Below are positions 10,146 to 21,491 of a stretch of DNA of 64,000 bases, piece by piece. The stretch is from Blepharisma japonicum (lineage: Eukaryota; Ciliophora; Heterotrichea; Heterotrichida; Blepharismidae), in NCBI GenBank assembly GCA_949751835.1, contig CATKHK010000010.1, positions 62,001 to 126,000 of the forward strand, read 5' to 3'. Every line of letters starts with the position of its first letter. Position 1 is the first letter of the stretch. Position numbers and translations under genes: made by a program. The notes below the pieces were generated by a model that worked only from the letters and a program-made list of their open reading frames with translations, was not told the DNA's origin and searched no databases.

Positions 10146-10690
10146 TAATTTCACTGAAACAAATAGCATTTATTAATAATTAAAATAACTGAAAATTTTT
10201 TGATTCTATAATCTTTAAGCTTACTGCATTCTAAGCATTGTGCATTTTTCAATGAAAATAACCAAAAAAATTCCAATTCTTACATTATTAGAATTAAATT
10301 AAAAATAATTGAATGCAAAGCCTTAACTAATTATAATTTAAAAGAAAATAAGATTAGACATACATTAGCTTTAAATTCTTAGTTGGCTGATTGATTAATT
10401 TAAAGTAATTTCCTATTTCCATCTTTTGTTAGATCTTATCTTTACATAAAATTACGAGAGGATTAGGAATATATTGATAAATAAAAATTATTAAGGATTA
10501 GATATAGTTTGGCACCGAATTATATTTGTGGTTATGGTCTAGGGTATATTATGGATGATCTTTGAGGAAATCCGTAATAATCCCCAATTAATTATCCGAT
10601 TAAGATCGACAAACTAGCTCAAAAGTTGGGCTACATAATTGCCAATTTTAGGCTTCTTAATATGCAATAAGAGTTTGAGAGATAAATTTG
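10146..10690. other. Spacer between MDR copies 2 and 3
   Basis: AT-rich; a short less AT-rich patch near 10510-10650 has no readable frame. Nothing else seen. Confidence 0.45.
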
Positions 10691-10738
10691 AGCCATTTAG
10701 CAATTGATAATTTTAGCAAAGTGTTTGGAGAAAATAAA
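10691..10738 (+). promoter_or_regulatory. Conserved leader of MDR copy 3
   Basis: Open in frame (SHLAIDNFSKVFGENK) but with no ATG upstream before a TAA, so translation most likely begins at 10739. Homologous to the other leaders. Confidence 0.5.
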
Positions 10739-11743
10739 ATGGAAATTCAATCTGCAACATGCGTAAGAATTCATTCATATGGCGATTTAGACTCAATAAC
10801 CGTTGAACATGTCCCAATTCCTGAGCTTGAAGACACTCAAATATTAGTAAGAGTCGAATGTGCTCCAATCAATGTTAGTGATCTCAGCAGGGCTTTAGGC
10901 CACTTTAATAGGCAATCTCATCCTCAAATTTTGGGTATGGAAGGCAGTGGGACTGTAGTAAAAAGCGGAAGCCATCCTTATGCTCAGTCTCTTCTTGGTA
11001 AAAGAATTTCATTTGATGCTACTGCCTCTTGCTTTGGAACTTATTCAGATTACTCAGTTGCTTATGCATTTAATGCTTTTCCTTTAAAAGATTCAGTCAC
11101 TTTTGAGCAAGCAGCAAGCTTAATAGTAAACCCTATGACTGCTGCTCTAATGGTTGAAAAATTAAAAAAAAGAAATTATACATCAGTTGTCCTAAATGCT
11201 GCGGCTTCAGCTTTAGGAAAAATGTTTATAAGATGGTGTAAATTGCTTGATATAAAAACAGTAGGTTTAGTAAGAAGGCAAGAACAAGTTGATACATTGT
11301 CTTCAATTGGTGCTGATTATGTATTCAATACTTCTGAGGCGGGATGGCAAAGTGCTGCCAAAGCTGTAACGGCTCAGCTTGGAACAAAAATCGGCTTTGA
11401 CGCAATTTGTGGAAGCGCTACTCAAGAAATGCTGGACTTACTGGAAGAAAAAGGAGCTTTATATATTTATGGAGGACTGTCAGGTCAGCCAATCCAAGCT
11501 AATCCTACAAGTATTGTTGTAAGCGATAAGGCAATTAAAGGAGTTTACCTATATGCATGGATCAATAATTTGCCTATAGAGAAAAAGGTAGAGCTCGGGT
11601 ACCAAATTCAAGACTTGATTGGGAGTGCATTGAAGACTGATTATCATGCTGAAGTCTCACTAGATGCTGTAAAAGATGCACTAAAGCAGTATGCTGGCAA
11701 AAAGACTGATAGTAAATTCTTGGTGAGACCAAAAAGAGATTAA
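10739..11743 (+). CDS. MDR-family oxidoreductase, copy 3, 334 aa
   Basis: Third tandem copy: APINVSDLSRALG, GMEGSGTVVKSG, cofactor loop NAAASALGKMFIRWCKLLD. It is the most divergent of the four in its middle (DATASCFGTYSDYSVAYAF, LKKRNYTSVV) and in the region before the C-terminus (VVSDKAIKGVYLYAWINN), which in MDR enzymes lines the substrate pocket. The frame is intact from ATG to TAA with no in-frame TGA. The start is chosen because no ATG lies upstream in the open stretch. Function as for copy 1; a different substrate is likely given the divergence. Confidence 0.86.
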   Translation: MEIQSATCVRIHSYGDLDSITVEHVPIPELEDTQILVRVECAPINVSDLSRALGHFNRQSHPQILGMEGSGTVVKSGSHPYAQSLLGKRISFDATASCFGTYSDYSVAYAFNAFPLKDSVTFEQAASLIVNPMTAALMVEKLKKRNYTSVVLNAAASALGKMFIRWCKLLDIKTVGLVRRQEQVDTLSSIGADYVFNTSEAGWQSAAKAVTAQLGTKIGFDAICGSATQEMLDLLEEKGALYIYGGLSGQPIQANPTSIVVSDKAIKGVYLYAWINNLPIEKKVELGYQIQDLIGSALKTDYHAEVSLDAVKDALKQYAGKKTDSKFLVRPKRD

Positions 11744-12296
11744 CTTTAGCTAATTCTTTATGAATATTATCAAAAAAATACGGTTTTTTTAGTATTGTTG
11801 GCTGAGATTTCTTATAATCAATAAAGTCTTATAATCTATGCATAGAGTTTAAATGTTAAAAGAATCTTACCATTAAATACTAAGATTTAATTAAATTCAA
11901 TTGGACAATTTTAATCTCTGATAAAACTATTTTCAACTTAAAATAATTCAGATAGAAAATTTATATAATTTTCGTATAATTATAAATCTAATCATATTGT
12001 TCGCATTCTATAACTACACAAGTTAAAAGGCATTATAGTTATTTATTATAAAGTTTCTTATTGAGAAATTAAGACATCTAATTTTATTATAATTTACCTT
12101 AATAAATCAAAATTGCTCTTTTATTTTAAAAATAGAAGAGATAAATAACAGAAAAATAGATCTATTCAAATTTTATATATTAATGCAAACAAAAGATAAA
12201 ACTAATTTAAAATGCATTTTTATTTATTAAATAAGTAAAGAGAGTTTAAATATATAATCTGTGGCTATTTTAATGATCTTTGGAGAACTTCGTTTT
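11744..12296. other. Spacer between MDR copies 3 and 4
   Basis: Very AT-rich; no gene, RNA or decayed copy recognised. Confidence 0.5.
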
Positions 12297-12347
12297 AACC
12301 ATTTTATCAAAGACAATTTTATTAATAAATCCATTGGAGATAATAAA
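12297..12347 (+). promoter_or_regulatory. Conserved leader of MDR copy 4
   Basis: Reads NHFIKDNFINKSIGDNK in frame and is open; ATG 12273 lies upstream in frame. Closest to the copy-2 leader. Confidence 0.5.
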
Positions 12348-13349
12348 ATGGAAGCTGATACAATTACAGGTGTAAGAGTTCATTCATATGGAGATTTAGA
12401 TTCAATAACAATTGACGAAGCCCCAATTCCAGAGCTTGAAGACACTCAAATTTTAGTCAGAGTCGAATATGCCCCAATCAACATTATTGACCTTATGCAA
12501 GCTTTAGGCCACTATCGCAGACAACCTCTCCCTCATTTTATCGGAAACGAAGGTAGCGGAACAGTCATCAAAAGTGGAAATAACCCATACGCCCAATCTC
12601 TTGTAGGAAAAAGAGTTTCATTTGAAGCTAGTGTTCAAGGCTTTGGAGCTTATGCAGATTATTTAGTCACTTCTGCATTTAATGCTTTTCCTTTAAGAGA
12701 TTCTGTTACTTTTGAACAAGCAGCAAGCTTAATAATAAACCCTATGACTGTTGCATTGATGGTCGAAAAATTAAAAGAAGGAAACCATAGATCTGTAATC
12801 GTCAATGCGGCAGCTTCAGCTTTAGGGAAAATGCTTATAAGATGGTGCAAATTATTGAATATAACAACAGTAAATTTGGTAAGAAGACAAGAACAAGCTG
12901 ATATATTGGCGTCAATAGGAGCTGAACATGTTTTTAATACGTCTAATGAGGGGTGGAAAGATGAGGCAAAAGCTTTGACGACACATCTTGGGACGAAAAT
13001 TGGATTTGATGCAATTGCTGGAAGCGCAACTCAGGAAATGCTAGATTTATTGACAGAAAGTGGGATTTTGTATGCGTATGGGATACTTTCAGGACAGCCA
13101 GCACAAGTTATGCCGATGAGTTTGGTTGGAGATAAGAGTATTAGAGGCCTATTTCTAGCACCTTGGCTAAGAAGTTTGACGATTGAGAAAAGGATTGAAG
13201 TTGGGTATCAAGTCCAAGATTTGATAGGGGATGCATTGAAGACTGATTATATTGCAGAAGTGACACTTGATGGGATTAAAGATGCGCTGAAACATTATGC
13301 TGACAAGAAAACTGATTCCAAATTCTTAGTCAGGCCAAGTAGAGCTTAA
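12348..13349 (+). CDS. MDR-family oxidoreductase, copy 4, 333 aa
   Basis: Fourth tandem copy: APINIIDLMQALGHY, GNEGSGTVIKSG, NAAASALGKMLIRWCKLLN, and a C-terminus DSKFLVRPSRA almost identical to copy 1. Its first half resembles copy 2 and its second half copy 1, which could reflect gene conversion within the array. The start at 12348 follows alignment; ATG 12273 would add 25 residues. The frame is intact with no in-frame TGA. All four genes point the same way with 0.3-0.6 kb spacers, so each probably has its own promoter. Confidence 0.86.
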   Translation: MEADTITGVRVHSYGDLDSITIDEAPIPELEDTQILVRVEYAPINIIDLMQALGHYRRQPLPHFIGNEGSGTVIKSGNNPYAQSLVGKRVSFEASVQGFGAYADYLVTSAFNAFPLRDSVTFEQAASLIINPMTVALMVEKLKEGNHRSVIVNAAASALGKMLIRWCKLLNITTVNLVRRQEQADILASIGAEHVFNTSNEGWKDEAKALTTHLGTKIGFDAIAGSATQEMLDLLTESGILYAYGILSGQPAQVMPMSLVGDKSIRGLFLAPWLRSLTIEKRIEVGYQVQDLIGDALKTDYIAEVTLDGIKDALKHYADKKTDSKFLVRPSRA

Positions 13350-14046
13350 TCTTGGGTGATATTTAATTAATTTTTTACTATATAAAATTTTAAATATTTA
13401 CCTTACTTTCAGAACGATGAAACTGTTTAAATTTGATATAAAATTGAAGATTTTTCATCCTAATTTATTTGCTCTCAGATAGTTAAGTATAACGATACTT
13501 ATTATAAATCCTACAAGATCCTACTAAACTACCATATGCTAAAAAATTTATAATATATAAACAATTGTTTTTAAATTTAAAGCTTAAATTATAGGAGTTT
13601 GATTTTAATTTTTTCATATGGTATTACTAAAGTATGAAATTAAAGCAGATAATGCTCTTTTAAGTATAAGCCCAATTTTAATATTAAAACCGATTTTTTT
13701 ATAAACTTAATTAATCATAAAAAGAAAAAATCCTTCTAAGCTTATATTTAATAAGCAGAGTAAACTATTGATAAAGCAGAGTTATTTTGACATTAGCATG
13801 GTTATGATAAAATTTTTATTTTTTAACACTACCACTATCGGTCACTTATTAAGTTATGAAGAAGGTATGTTTAAAAGCATAAAAAAAATAATATAACTAT
13901 ATTAAATGATAATAAATCTTAGCGCTATATAGCCCAAAAGAAGACATGAGTTAATTTTTATTAATTATGTAGCATGATTTCTATTTATCAATTATCCAAT
14001 CTATAATTTGCTTTTAGACAAAAATTATAGTTAGGTTTACTTCTTA
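13350..14046. other. AT-rich gap after the MDR array
   Basis: About 0.7 kb between convergent genes. No frame, RNA or repeat seen. Confidence 0.55.
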
Positions 14047-15864
14047 TTAAAACTTAATCATTATTTTTTTATTTAAATCGAACTTGTAATATCTCTCATC
14101 CAAGTCTGTTGCAATATAAATTTTTCCTTTATTATAAGTATAATATGCTTGAAGAGGGGAATAATTGATTATCGAATTTCCTATTTTTTCCCACCTAATC
14201 TCCCTGTCATAATAAAAAGTGCTTTCGTATATATATCCTTCATCGCACTCAATTAAATATAAAATCCCTACATTGATAAGAATTTTTCTTTTATACGCTG
14301 CAAATTCATAAGGCATTTCTGTAAAAGAGTCATTATCAATTGAATATCACAAAAGATGTCTATTACGTAGCCCAGAAATCAAAATATTTCCATTGATTAT
14401 AATACTGTGGCAAAATTGATCTTTTTCTGGTAATTCAGTTAATCTTGTTCAATGATTTGAATCTAAATCAAATTTAAGAGATGTTGTGGTAACATCACCA
14501 TGAAAATATCCTCCAAAACAATAGATACCCCTATTAAAATATATGGCTGATGAGTAGTAGTAGATACCCCGATATCTTAATGGTAAAATTGTAACTACAT
14601 AATTGTAATCTCAAATTGAATTAAGAAGGTAATTGTGAACTCCCATTAAATTAAGAAGGTCATTGTGATCTCCCATTAAATTAAGAAGGCAATATGAAAG
14701 AAATAACTTGCCATTTGGAAGTAGAGCTATGCAATTTCTCTCGCTTATGCCTATTGAATCCTTAAAAATTTTTACATCCTCTCTTTCACTTTCAGTATCA
14801 TAAATAATCAAATTAGATTTCCCGTTAACTATTTTAGTTAGATAAAGAGATGTGTTTTGATGGTAAACATTGATATAATCTTGATAAACTTGGTTAATAA
14901 TTGGAATATAACTTGGAATCTGGCTTTCATACAACGCACAAGTTCTTCTGAACTCTTGCTCTATTTCTGGACTATTAATAGGTCTGCTTAAAATCTCAGA
15001 TTTTTCAGCTTGCAGTTCATGAAAAACTAATAATTGATTTGAAATACTTTGATTTATCTGGCTCTCAAAATGATCCATTTCACTCAATTTATTTTGAATT
15101 AATTTCAGAGCTGAATCCAGCTGAGTTTGAATAGATTTGATCTGATTTTGAATGTTTTGCTGAATATCTTGATTTAAATTTTCAATTATATTTTTATTAT
15201 TTTTACTCTCAAGTATCAATTTTGAAATAGAATGATTCACATTTTCTATATTGCCATTAATTTTTTTATTGTTTTCATCTAGCCTTCTTTCTACATCAGA
15301 CAATTTCTTGTCCAAAAATGCATCAAATTTATTTTTGATGAAATTTTCAATCATACTCTCAATTTCTTTACTAAGTGTGCAAAAATATTTGACGTTGTTA
15401 TATGCTTCTGCTTCAGCTGGAATCATTTCTTTGACTTTTTCAACAGCTCTGCCAGGCTCCAAAGACAGTAATTGTAAAAGTGGGTCTTCATCAAATTTTG
15501 ATATTTTTTGAGTCTGAGAAATCTTTTCAATTCAGCTAGAAATGTCATATAAATCAGAATCTAGCTTTCTCAGGCTTTTATCAATGCTATTTTCTGATAT
15601 CGAGAGATTTTGGGTAAAGGATGATACAATTCTTTTCTTTAATTTTTCTTTTTTGAGCTTTTCTTTTAGAAGAAGTTCCACGACCGCATCTTTTGTCTCT
15701 GTGGAGGGCTCAATAAAAACAGAAACAATGTTATGAGTCCTTTTAGGTACTTTAAGATGCTCTCCAATATGGATTTCACAAGAGTAAACTTCAGGAGACA
15801 AACATAGACATGCATAGTAAACCTCTGCCATGCAGTGTTTAACAAAACATCGCTTATTAGACAT
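14047..15864 (-). CDS. B-box/coiled-coil/Kelch-type protein, 605 aa
   Basis: One frame of 606 codons read through TGA as Trp (YDISSWIEK, NSIWDYN, SNHWTRL, HLLWYSI). The N-terminal 45 residues have a B-box-like Cys/His cluster (RCFVKHCMAEVYYACLC, then YSCEIHIGEH). A long coiled coil follows at about 50-240 (repeats such as ENLNQDIQQNIQNQIKSIQ). The C-terminal about 250 residues carry Kelch-like blades (GIYCFGGYFHG, WTRLTELPEKDQFCH, NILISGL, WEKIGNSIINY). TRIM-like without a RING; probably a scaffold or ubiquitin-ligase adaptor, function unknown. It is a distant paralogue of the genes at 30.3-32.0 and 32.8-34.5 kb. It contains a 30-bp tandem repeat. Confidence 0.75.
14612..14700 (-). repeat. 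30-bp in-frame tandem repeat, about 3 copies
   Basis: The units encode LLNLMGDHND, LLNLMGVHNY and LLNSIWDYNY inside the Kelch region of the gene. The first two differ at few bases; the third has drifted and contains a TGA (Trp). Likely a recent slippage expansion of a loop. Confidence 0.85.
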
Positions 15865-16337
15865 TTATAGAGTAGAGGATTTATTATGATATAAATATTA
15901 TGAGATTTATTTGTATCTAAAAAAAAATTTCTAAAATTTGAAGCAATTAGTATAAAATATCAAAAACTATGCTAATTATAATTAAATTTTGAGATGGACT
16001 ATTGCTACCTTCTTATGGTTTTCAGATATATTTCTTGTAAAGACTATATAGGCTGAATTTTTTTCTTTCTTAAGAATTTGTAATTTTGTCATTTCAGTTA
16101 TACATTTTTGTCTCTTAATATTATAACAATCATCCTCGATTCATGTAGGTGGTTTTTTTACTTAAAAATATATTCCTCTAAGTCTAATTTCAAAATTTCC
16201 TGAGTCAAGTTATTTAAGTATCACTTTGTAAAGCCAAAAAATATGGAATATTTTACGTTATATTTATTCATAGTGATAATATTAAACAGCCAGCACTTTT
16301 CACTACTTATCACAATTAACTTAAATTTTCATTAAAA
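15865..16337. other. Spacer; possible decayed small gene on the minus strand
   Basis: On the minus strand two adjoining open stretches in different frames, from about 16281 to 15990 (MNKYNVKYSIFFGFTKWYL, then PPTWIEDDCYNIKRQK), look weakly coding. Stops lie in both frames where they meet, and no 15-16 nt intron joins them. Possibly a dead gene. Confidence 0.3.
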
Positions 16338-18779
16338 TTATTCTCTTTTCCTTTGCTGCTCTTGGCGTTTCATCATAAGCATTTCATCAACAGTTAACGG
16401 CCTCCTCCCATTCCCCACTTTTTCTTTTTGCTGCACTATCTGTGGAGGATTATTTTCCTTGACAGGCGCAGACTGTGTGGGTATCCTCAACTGGACATTT
16501 CTGCTACTTTTTTCATTTTTTACTATAGATAAAGCTTGAGACACTGACTGGAATAAACCCTGCATTTCTTGAAGTAGCTGAGCTGCAGGAATACTATTCC
16601 CCCTAACCCCTTCATATATTTCTTCTATATACTTTAGCACGTCATTTTCCAAAATCCCACTTATCGCTTGTTTTTCTGCCAAATATCTTTCATTACTAGC
16701 TTGCAAAGACGTCAAATTTGCCTGCACATCTCTTGATTTCGGCTCTACAGGCTGTTTATAAGCATTAATACTGCCAATAAGCCTGTCAATTTCTCCTTTT
16801 TGGTTTTCTATAATTTGGGTCAATTCAGCGATTTTTTCTTCACTTGTAAGCATTTGTAAAGGAAGGAAGCTTTCATTATCTAAAGTGACTGTATCAGTAG
16901 AATAAGGTGGATATCTTTTAGGTTCTTTATAATGGTTAGATTCAGGGATTTCGGCCGTTGGTACATTCATACCGTGATTTTTCAATAAATCTTCTAGCTG
17001 TTGGCATCTGGCTGTTTGGTATTCTAAATTTTCTTCAGTTTCTCTATGGATTCTATCATAAGCGTCCAGCTCTTCTTGTAACTGTATAATGGTATCATCT
17101 CTTTCATTAAGCCTCGCTGTCAATGCTATCATAATATCTCTTTGCCTTAACAATAACTGTTTATACCTATCAATCTGTGCTTTATCTTCTTCAATTTGTT
17201 GTCGCTCCTGCTCTATTTCTTGTAGCCTCCCTTCATATTCTTTTCTTATTGCTTTTTGTTTTTCTTCTAGCGCAATAATAAACTGTGGAGTTTCTTCAAG
17301 TTTTTTGCCTCCTACGAGTAGCTGAGAATTCATCATTTTGATCCTTTCTTCAAGTTTTCTTTTTTCTTCTTTTTCGATTAAAAATTCTTTTGACCTCATT
17401 TCTAGAGCTTCTATGGCTGCTTCTTTGTCAGCTTCAGCTTGCTTGCGCTGGTCTTCAAGCTCAATGACTTTTTCCATATCATACATGCTGCGGTTTTTGG
17501 CGTCTAATTCGTGACGAAGCTTGGCCAGCTCTACTTCATATTTCCTTATTAGGGTTTTTTGGTCAACGTCTTCATTGATTCGAGGGGCATTTTTGATATT
17601 TTTGGCACGATTAGCGAATTTTACAGTGGATAAAGATTCACCGAAAGAGTCGTTGGAAGGGGAAATCATGGCCATCATGGTAGTTATGCAGTTGCCGCCT
17701 AAAGAGTCTTCTAAAAGACGGGTAAGCTTGGAGTCTCTATAAGGGATATGTGTTCTTGGCTTGGTGTCTGTAAGAGCTGCGATCACATTTCCAAGCGCTG
17801 ACAAGCTTTGGTTGATTTTTTTTGATTCTTCTAAACGTTTTCCAGTAGCTCCAGTTAGCCTAACTCTTTCACTTCCAGCAAGATCAACAAGGTTAAGTTT
17901 CCCAACTTTAATATCTTTAGAAATCTCATCAGAGCCTTCCAGCTCAGTCGTCATCATATGTTCCACAATTATAATAAAAACTGCATGACTACGGCTGCTT
18001 AAATCATTCATTTTCGTAGATGCTGTGGCTCTAGTCATTTCTCCTTTCTGCATAAGTGAACAAATATCAGTAGCAGACCTCACAGCCCATTCACTCAGCC
18101 CTTCCACAAAAACCCCTCGCCTTTTTTCTTCTCTTATCTGTAATGTCCCGCGTTCTGGTTTCAGCAGATCTGATATAAATTCATTATAAATTTGTAAATA
18201 GCTCGCCCTCACCATAAATGTAACATTTTGGCTCTGTGAAGATTCAATGATTTTGAAAATTTCTTCGCTTGCACGAGGCACAATCCCACGTTGTGGGTCA
18301 GTCGAGTTATATTTAAACCCTTCCATTGTATAAGTTTTCCCTGTACCTGTTTGTCCGTAGGCTAATAAAGTTGCATTGTAGCCTTCTAGAACTGATAAAA
18401 CTGCCTGTCTGGCAGTTCTGTCATATACTTGGACCTGTGTGGAGTCTTGGTCGTAGACATAGTCAAAAGTAAAATTATGAAAAGTGGCGAGTCCGGGGTT
18501 TTCGGAGATGTCAAGTTCTCTTTCTTCGTCATTGGCAGCTGCTCCTAGGTATTCTTGTAAAGTTATTCGCTTATTATCAGGGGAAACTTCAATTATACTG
18601 CGGAAACCGTGGACTGGGTCGATTTCTCTTGGCAAAGGTGGCCGGACTCTTATTACAACTTTAAAATTACCTCGGACATCATTTGAATGCAAAGGGTAGG
18701 ATTGATAGGAACTTCCGGATAAAGAGCCAGAAGCACTGGGTGGGCGCTTTTCATAAGGAAAGGACTCGCCTCTGAACAT
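16338..18779 (-). CDS. Kinesin motor protein, 813 aa
   Basis: Motor domain at about residues 38-400: P-loop GQTGTGKT (142-149), switch I NDLSSRSH (258-265), switch II DLAGSE (299-304), and the late motor motif HIPYRDSKLTRLLEDSLGG. A coiled coil follows from about 410 to 620, with a second stretch at about 640-770 and a basic C-terminus rich in Arg, Lys and Gln. The motor is N-terminal, so plus-end directed transport is expected for the architecture. The subfamily is not resolved; the short N-terminal extension and motor sequence recall ungrouped ciliate/plant kinesins. The frame is complete with no intron. Confidence 0.95.
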   Translation of the reverse strand: MFRGESFPYEKRPPSASGSLSGSSYQSYPLHSNDVRGNFKVVIRVRPPLPREIDPVHGFRSIIEVSPDNKRITLQEYLGAAANDEERELDISENPGLATFHNFTFDYVYDQDSTQVQVYDRTARQAVLSVLEGYNATLLAYGQTGTGKTYTMEGFKYNSTDPQRGIVPRASEEIFKIIESSQSQNVTFMVRASYLQIYNEFISDLLKPERGTLQIREEKRRGVFVEGLSEWAVRSATDICSLMQKGEMTRATASTKMNDLSSRSHAVFIIIVEHMMTTELEGSDEISKDIKVGKLNLVDLAGSERVRLTGATGKRLEESKKINQSLSALGNVIAALTDTKPRTHIPYRDSKLTRLLEDSLGGNCITTMMAMISPSNDSFGESLSTVKFANRAKNIKNAPRINEDVDQKTLIRKYEVELAKLRHELDAKNRSMYDMEKVIELEDQRKQAEADKEAAIEALEMRSKEFLIEKEEKRKLEERIKMMNSQLLVGGKKLEETPQFIIALEEKQKAIRKEYEGRLQEIEQERQQIEEDKAQIDRYKQLLLRQRDIMIALTARLNERDDTIIQLQEELDAYDRIHRETEENLEYQTARCQQLEDLLKNHGMNVPTAEIPESNHYKEPKRYPPYSTDTVTLDNESFLPLQMLTSEEKIAELTQIIENQKGEIDRLIGSINAYKQPVEPKSRDVQANLTSLQASNERYLAEKQAISGILENDVLKYIEEIYEGVRGNSIPAAQLLQEMQGLFQSVSQALSIVKNEKSSRNVQLRIPTQSAPVKENNPPQIVQQKEKVGNGRRPLTVDEMLMMKRQEQQRKRE

Positions 18780-21491
18780 TTAATTTAATATGTAAAAGTT
18801 ATTGAAATTTATCGTAATTATGATATAAAGAAATTAATAGATTTGGGGTATTTTTGAGGTCTTTTTTAATTTGCAATTAATTAATAAATTTTAAAGAAGA
18901 GCATGCTTAAATTAACTGAAAATTATAAGCATGGAGTAAAAAATTATTATTAAGAGCTCTAGGAGGAAGGAACTTCATGAGTTAGGATTTAGATTTATTC
19001 AGATTTTTATTAAAGCAGATTTAATGCACAAATTCAACTAAATTTAAATAAAAAATAGATAAACCAAATAATAGAAAAATTAAAATAATAATGCTGCATA
19101 TATTCAATTTTGTATATTTATGCTTAGTTCCTTCGCCAAAAATTACCTTTTTGAAACACTTATAATAAGTCTTCGTATAATGCATCTTACCCTCCAGGAA
19201 GAGATAATAAATACAGGAAAAGTAGACCCAACATTAATGCTATTTTTAAGTTAAATTATTGAAAACCCCCAGTACCACAGCTTTACTCAGTGCTTATTCT
19301 CCCGAAAAATACTTGCACTTCCTTCCCAGAGCCAGAAGGTTTTTGACACCAGCTTCTCCATAGAAAATTCAAAAAATAAAATTTTCGGTCAACACCTGGT
19401 ACAGCACTATTAATATCCCGGTTAGCATAGATATTACTGGGAGAATTCATTTATAACTACTCAATCAAACTCAAATGAGAAAACCTGCCCTAGAATTAGG
19501 TCCTTATCAGATCAGCTTAGTATTACAGTTTCACCTACGCCTATAAATCTATTTATGCACACAATACATTGCGCTCCTTCCTCAATATGCTGGCTCCTTT
19601 CCGTCGCCAAGGAATTTATTATAAGAATGTGACACCATCACATTTTAAGGCATTATTCTATTCCAATAAAAGGAAGAAAGCTCAACAGTAATAATCCATA
19701 AATATAAAAAATTAAACTCATCTGATCTTAAATGAGTAAGAAAAGGCAGATAATGCGCTATGACAAATTTATACCCAAAAAATGTATGAAAATTGTTTTA
19801 AGTTTATACAATAATATATATCACAAAAATATTTTAAGATTATTATTGCTTGAGAAATCGCGCTTATAAATCCAATCTAGCAGATGCATAGACTATTCTT
19901 ATGAAGGAATATCAATTGATATAGCAAAAAAAGATTCTGTCAGTGCAATCGATGGTGGAGTTATCAGATCATTCTTTATTAAGTGGGTGAAATTCCAGTA
20001 CAGAGACTAAAATTACTGTAAGAAAAAGGCTATGAGATAGTTTAGAAAGTTTAATAGACAATTCATAAAATCTAGACTTTAATCAGTTTCATTATAATAG
20101 GGGCTGCAGAAATAAAATATTGTACGAGACAAAGAAGTCTAATATAAATGATATTATGCAGCAGAATAAAAGGAAAAAAGATAGAAAATGGTATAGCTCC
20201 TACATTTCAATAGCTATCTATAATATATGAAATGTGTGACCTTAAGTAATTAAATCAACTTCTCAGTTTATCACTTATCCAAAAGCCAGAAGGAAGAATT
20301 GGGATGCATGAACTATAAATGATATTTCTTTAACTAATAAATTGAATGCATAAATGCGTTATTATTTATAATTTAGCATATTAGTTTTACTCTGGTAAAT
20401 ATTTATAGAAAATGGCTTGCATATTTAATTACAGTCTTAATATGATTTTTTGCATTTCTTGAGATTTAAGCAGGAGCATGAATTTTGAGCTTTATAATTT
20501 GGCTAGAGCTGGAAAAAATATATCAAGAAACTTCAAATAGATTTTTAAGTGATAACCCAGTAGTTAGCTTATGATTTTTGAGAATGATTACTATGCTACC
20601 CAAGTTGAATATTATGCTCTTTTTAAATAAGAGATAATAGTTCAGTATTGTGAATTTTCAAGAAAGAAAAATTGTTTGCATCATCGTTTTGTATAACTAC
20701 TTTACTTTCATATAAAAAATTGCACTACATTGATCTTATCATCTAAACTTAGATAAATATCTAGGTCTACAATATAGACACTTTTATCTAAAGATCGATA
20801 GGTGAATCCTTGCCACCATCATGTGTTATTCAATCTGCTCGAATGAAAATTTCTTCTAAAAGGCTTATATTTGAAAAGTTAGATGATAAATTTGATTTTC
20901 TTATGCATAATGATGCAAGGGATTCATTTTGATAGAGATTATCATTAATCTTGCTTGAAAGATATAAATTTATGATTCTATTAAAAAATTTTCATAAATA
21001 TATCTGATTTTTTTAACAGCCCAATCTTTGAGCTTTGCTTTAGTTAAGATTTAACTTTAGCTCAAAAATGATCTTCATAAATTTGGCTATTAATATCTGA
21101 ATTCAAAATTAAGGACTGAAGCTAATATTTTCAAATTTTTTTTGAAGCCTTTAAAACCTATTTATAATCTAATTACAAAAATAGAAATTTTCTACCACTT
21201 TATGGTCTCTAAATAAAACTTAACAACAGTTCCAATTTTATTATTAGCAAGTCTTTTTTTCCCTTTTTGTAATGAAAAATAGTTCAGTAGTATTTGAAAT
21301 TTATTATCTCTTTTTAAGCCCAAATTTTAAAATATTCATTTTAGATCAGATTTATAAAGGTTTTTTTTAGAAATTCCATATAACTTTTTTTATCCATCTA
21401 ATAAATTTCGCTTTAATTGTATTCTCTTCTTATTAAATTCGATCTGAATTTTATAAATAATAAGTTACATTTCTTCTGACATATATAATAA
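18780..21491. other. Gene-poor 2.7-kb region
   Basis: The longest stretch here without an intact gene. Most is very AT-rich. The exception is 19180-19701, listed separately. A slightly more complex patch at 19900-20200 has no readable frame longer than about 40 codons. No RNA gene, terminal repeats or transposase motif recognised. Confidence 0.5.
19180..19701 (+). pseudogene. Possible decayed gene in a GC-richer island
   Basis: A frame from ATG 19180 to TAA 19701 (174 codons) reads plausibly (TGKVDPTLMLFLS, PQYHSFTQCLFSRK, ICWLLSVAKEFI) but is crossed by stops at 19252 and two more near 19410. The stretch is visibly less AT-rich than its surroundings, as exons here are. The opposite strand also has an open stretch of about 70 codons (AQCIVCINRFIGVGETV), so the coding strand is uncertain. 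Family not recognised. Confidence 0.35.

Noticed and set aside
15990-16281. Two-exon gene on the minus strand
   Set aside because: Both frames reach stops where they would join and no 15-16 nt GT...AG intron fits, so I list it only as a possible relic within the spacer.
17089-18699. Ser/Leu-rich open frames opposite the kinesin
   Set aside because: Their composition is the mirror of the Glu/Lys-rich coiled coil; the kinesin frame is certain.
18780-21491. Transposon or virus-like element in the gene desert
   Set aside because: No transposase, integrase, polymerase or capsid-like motif and no terminal repeats could be seen; the only structured part is the 0.5-kb GC-richer island.
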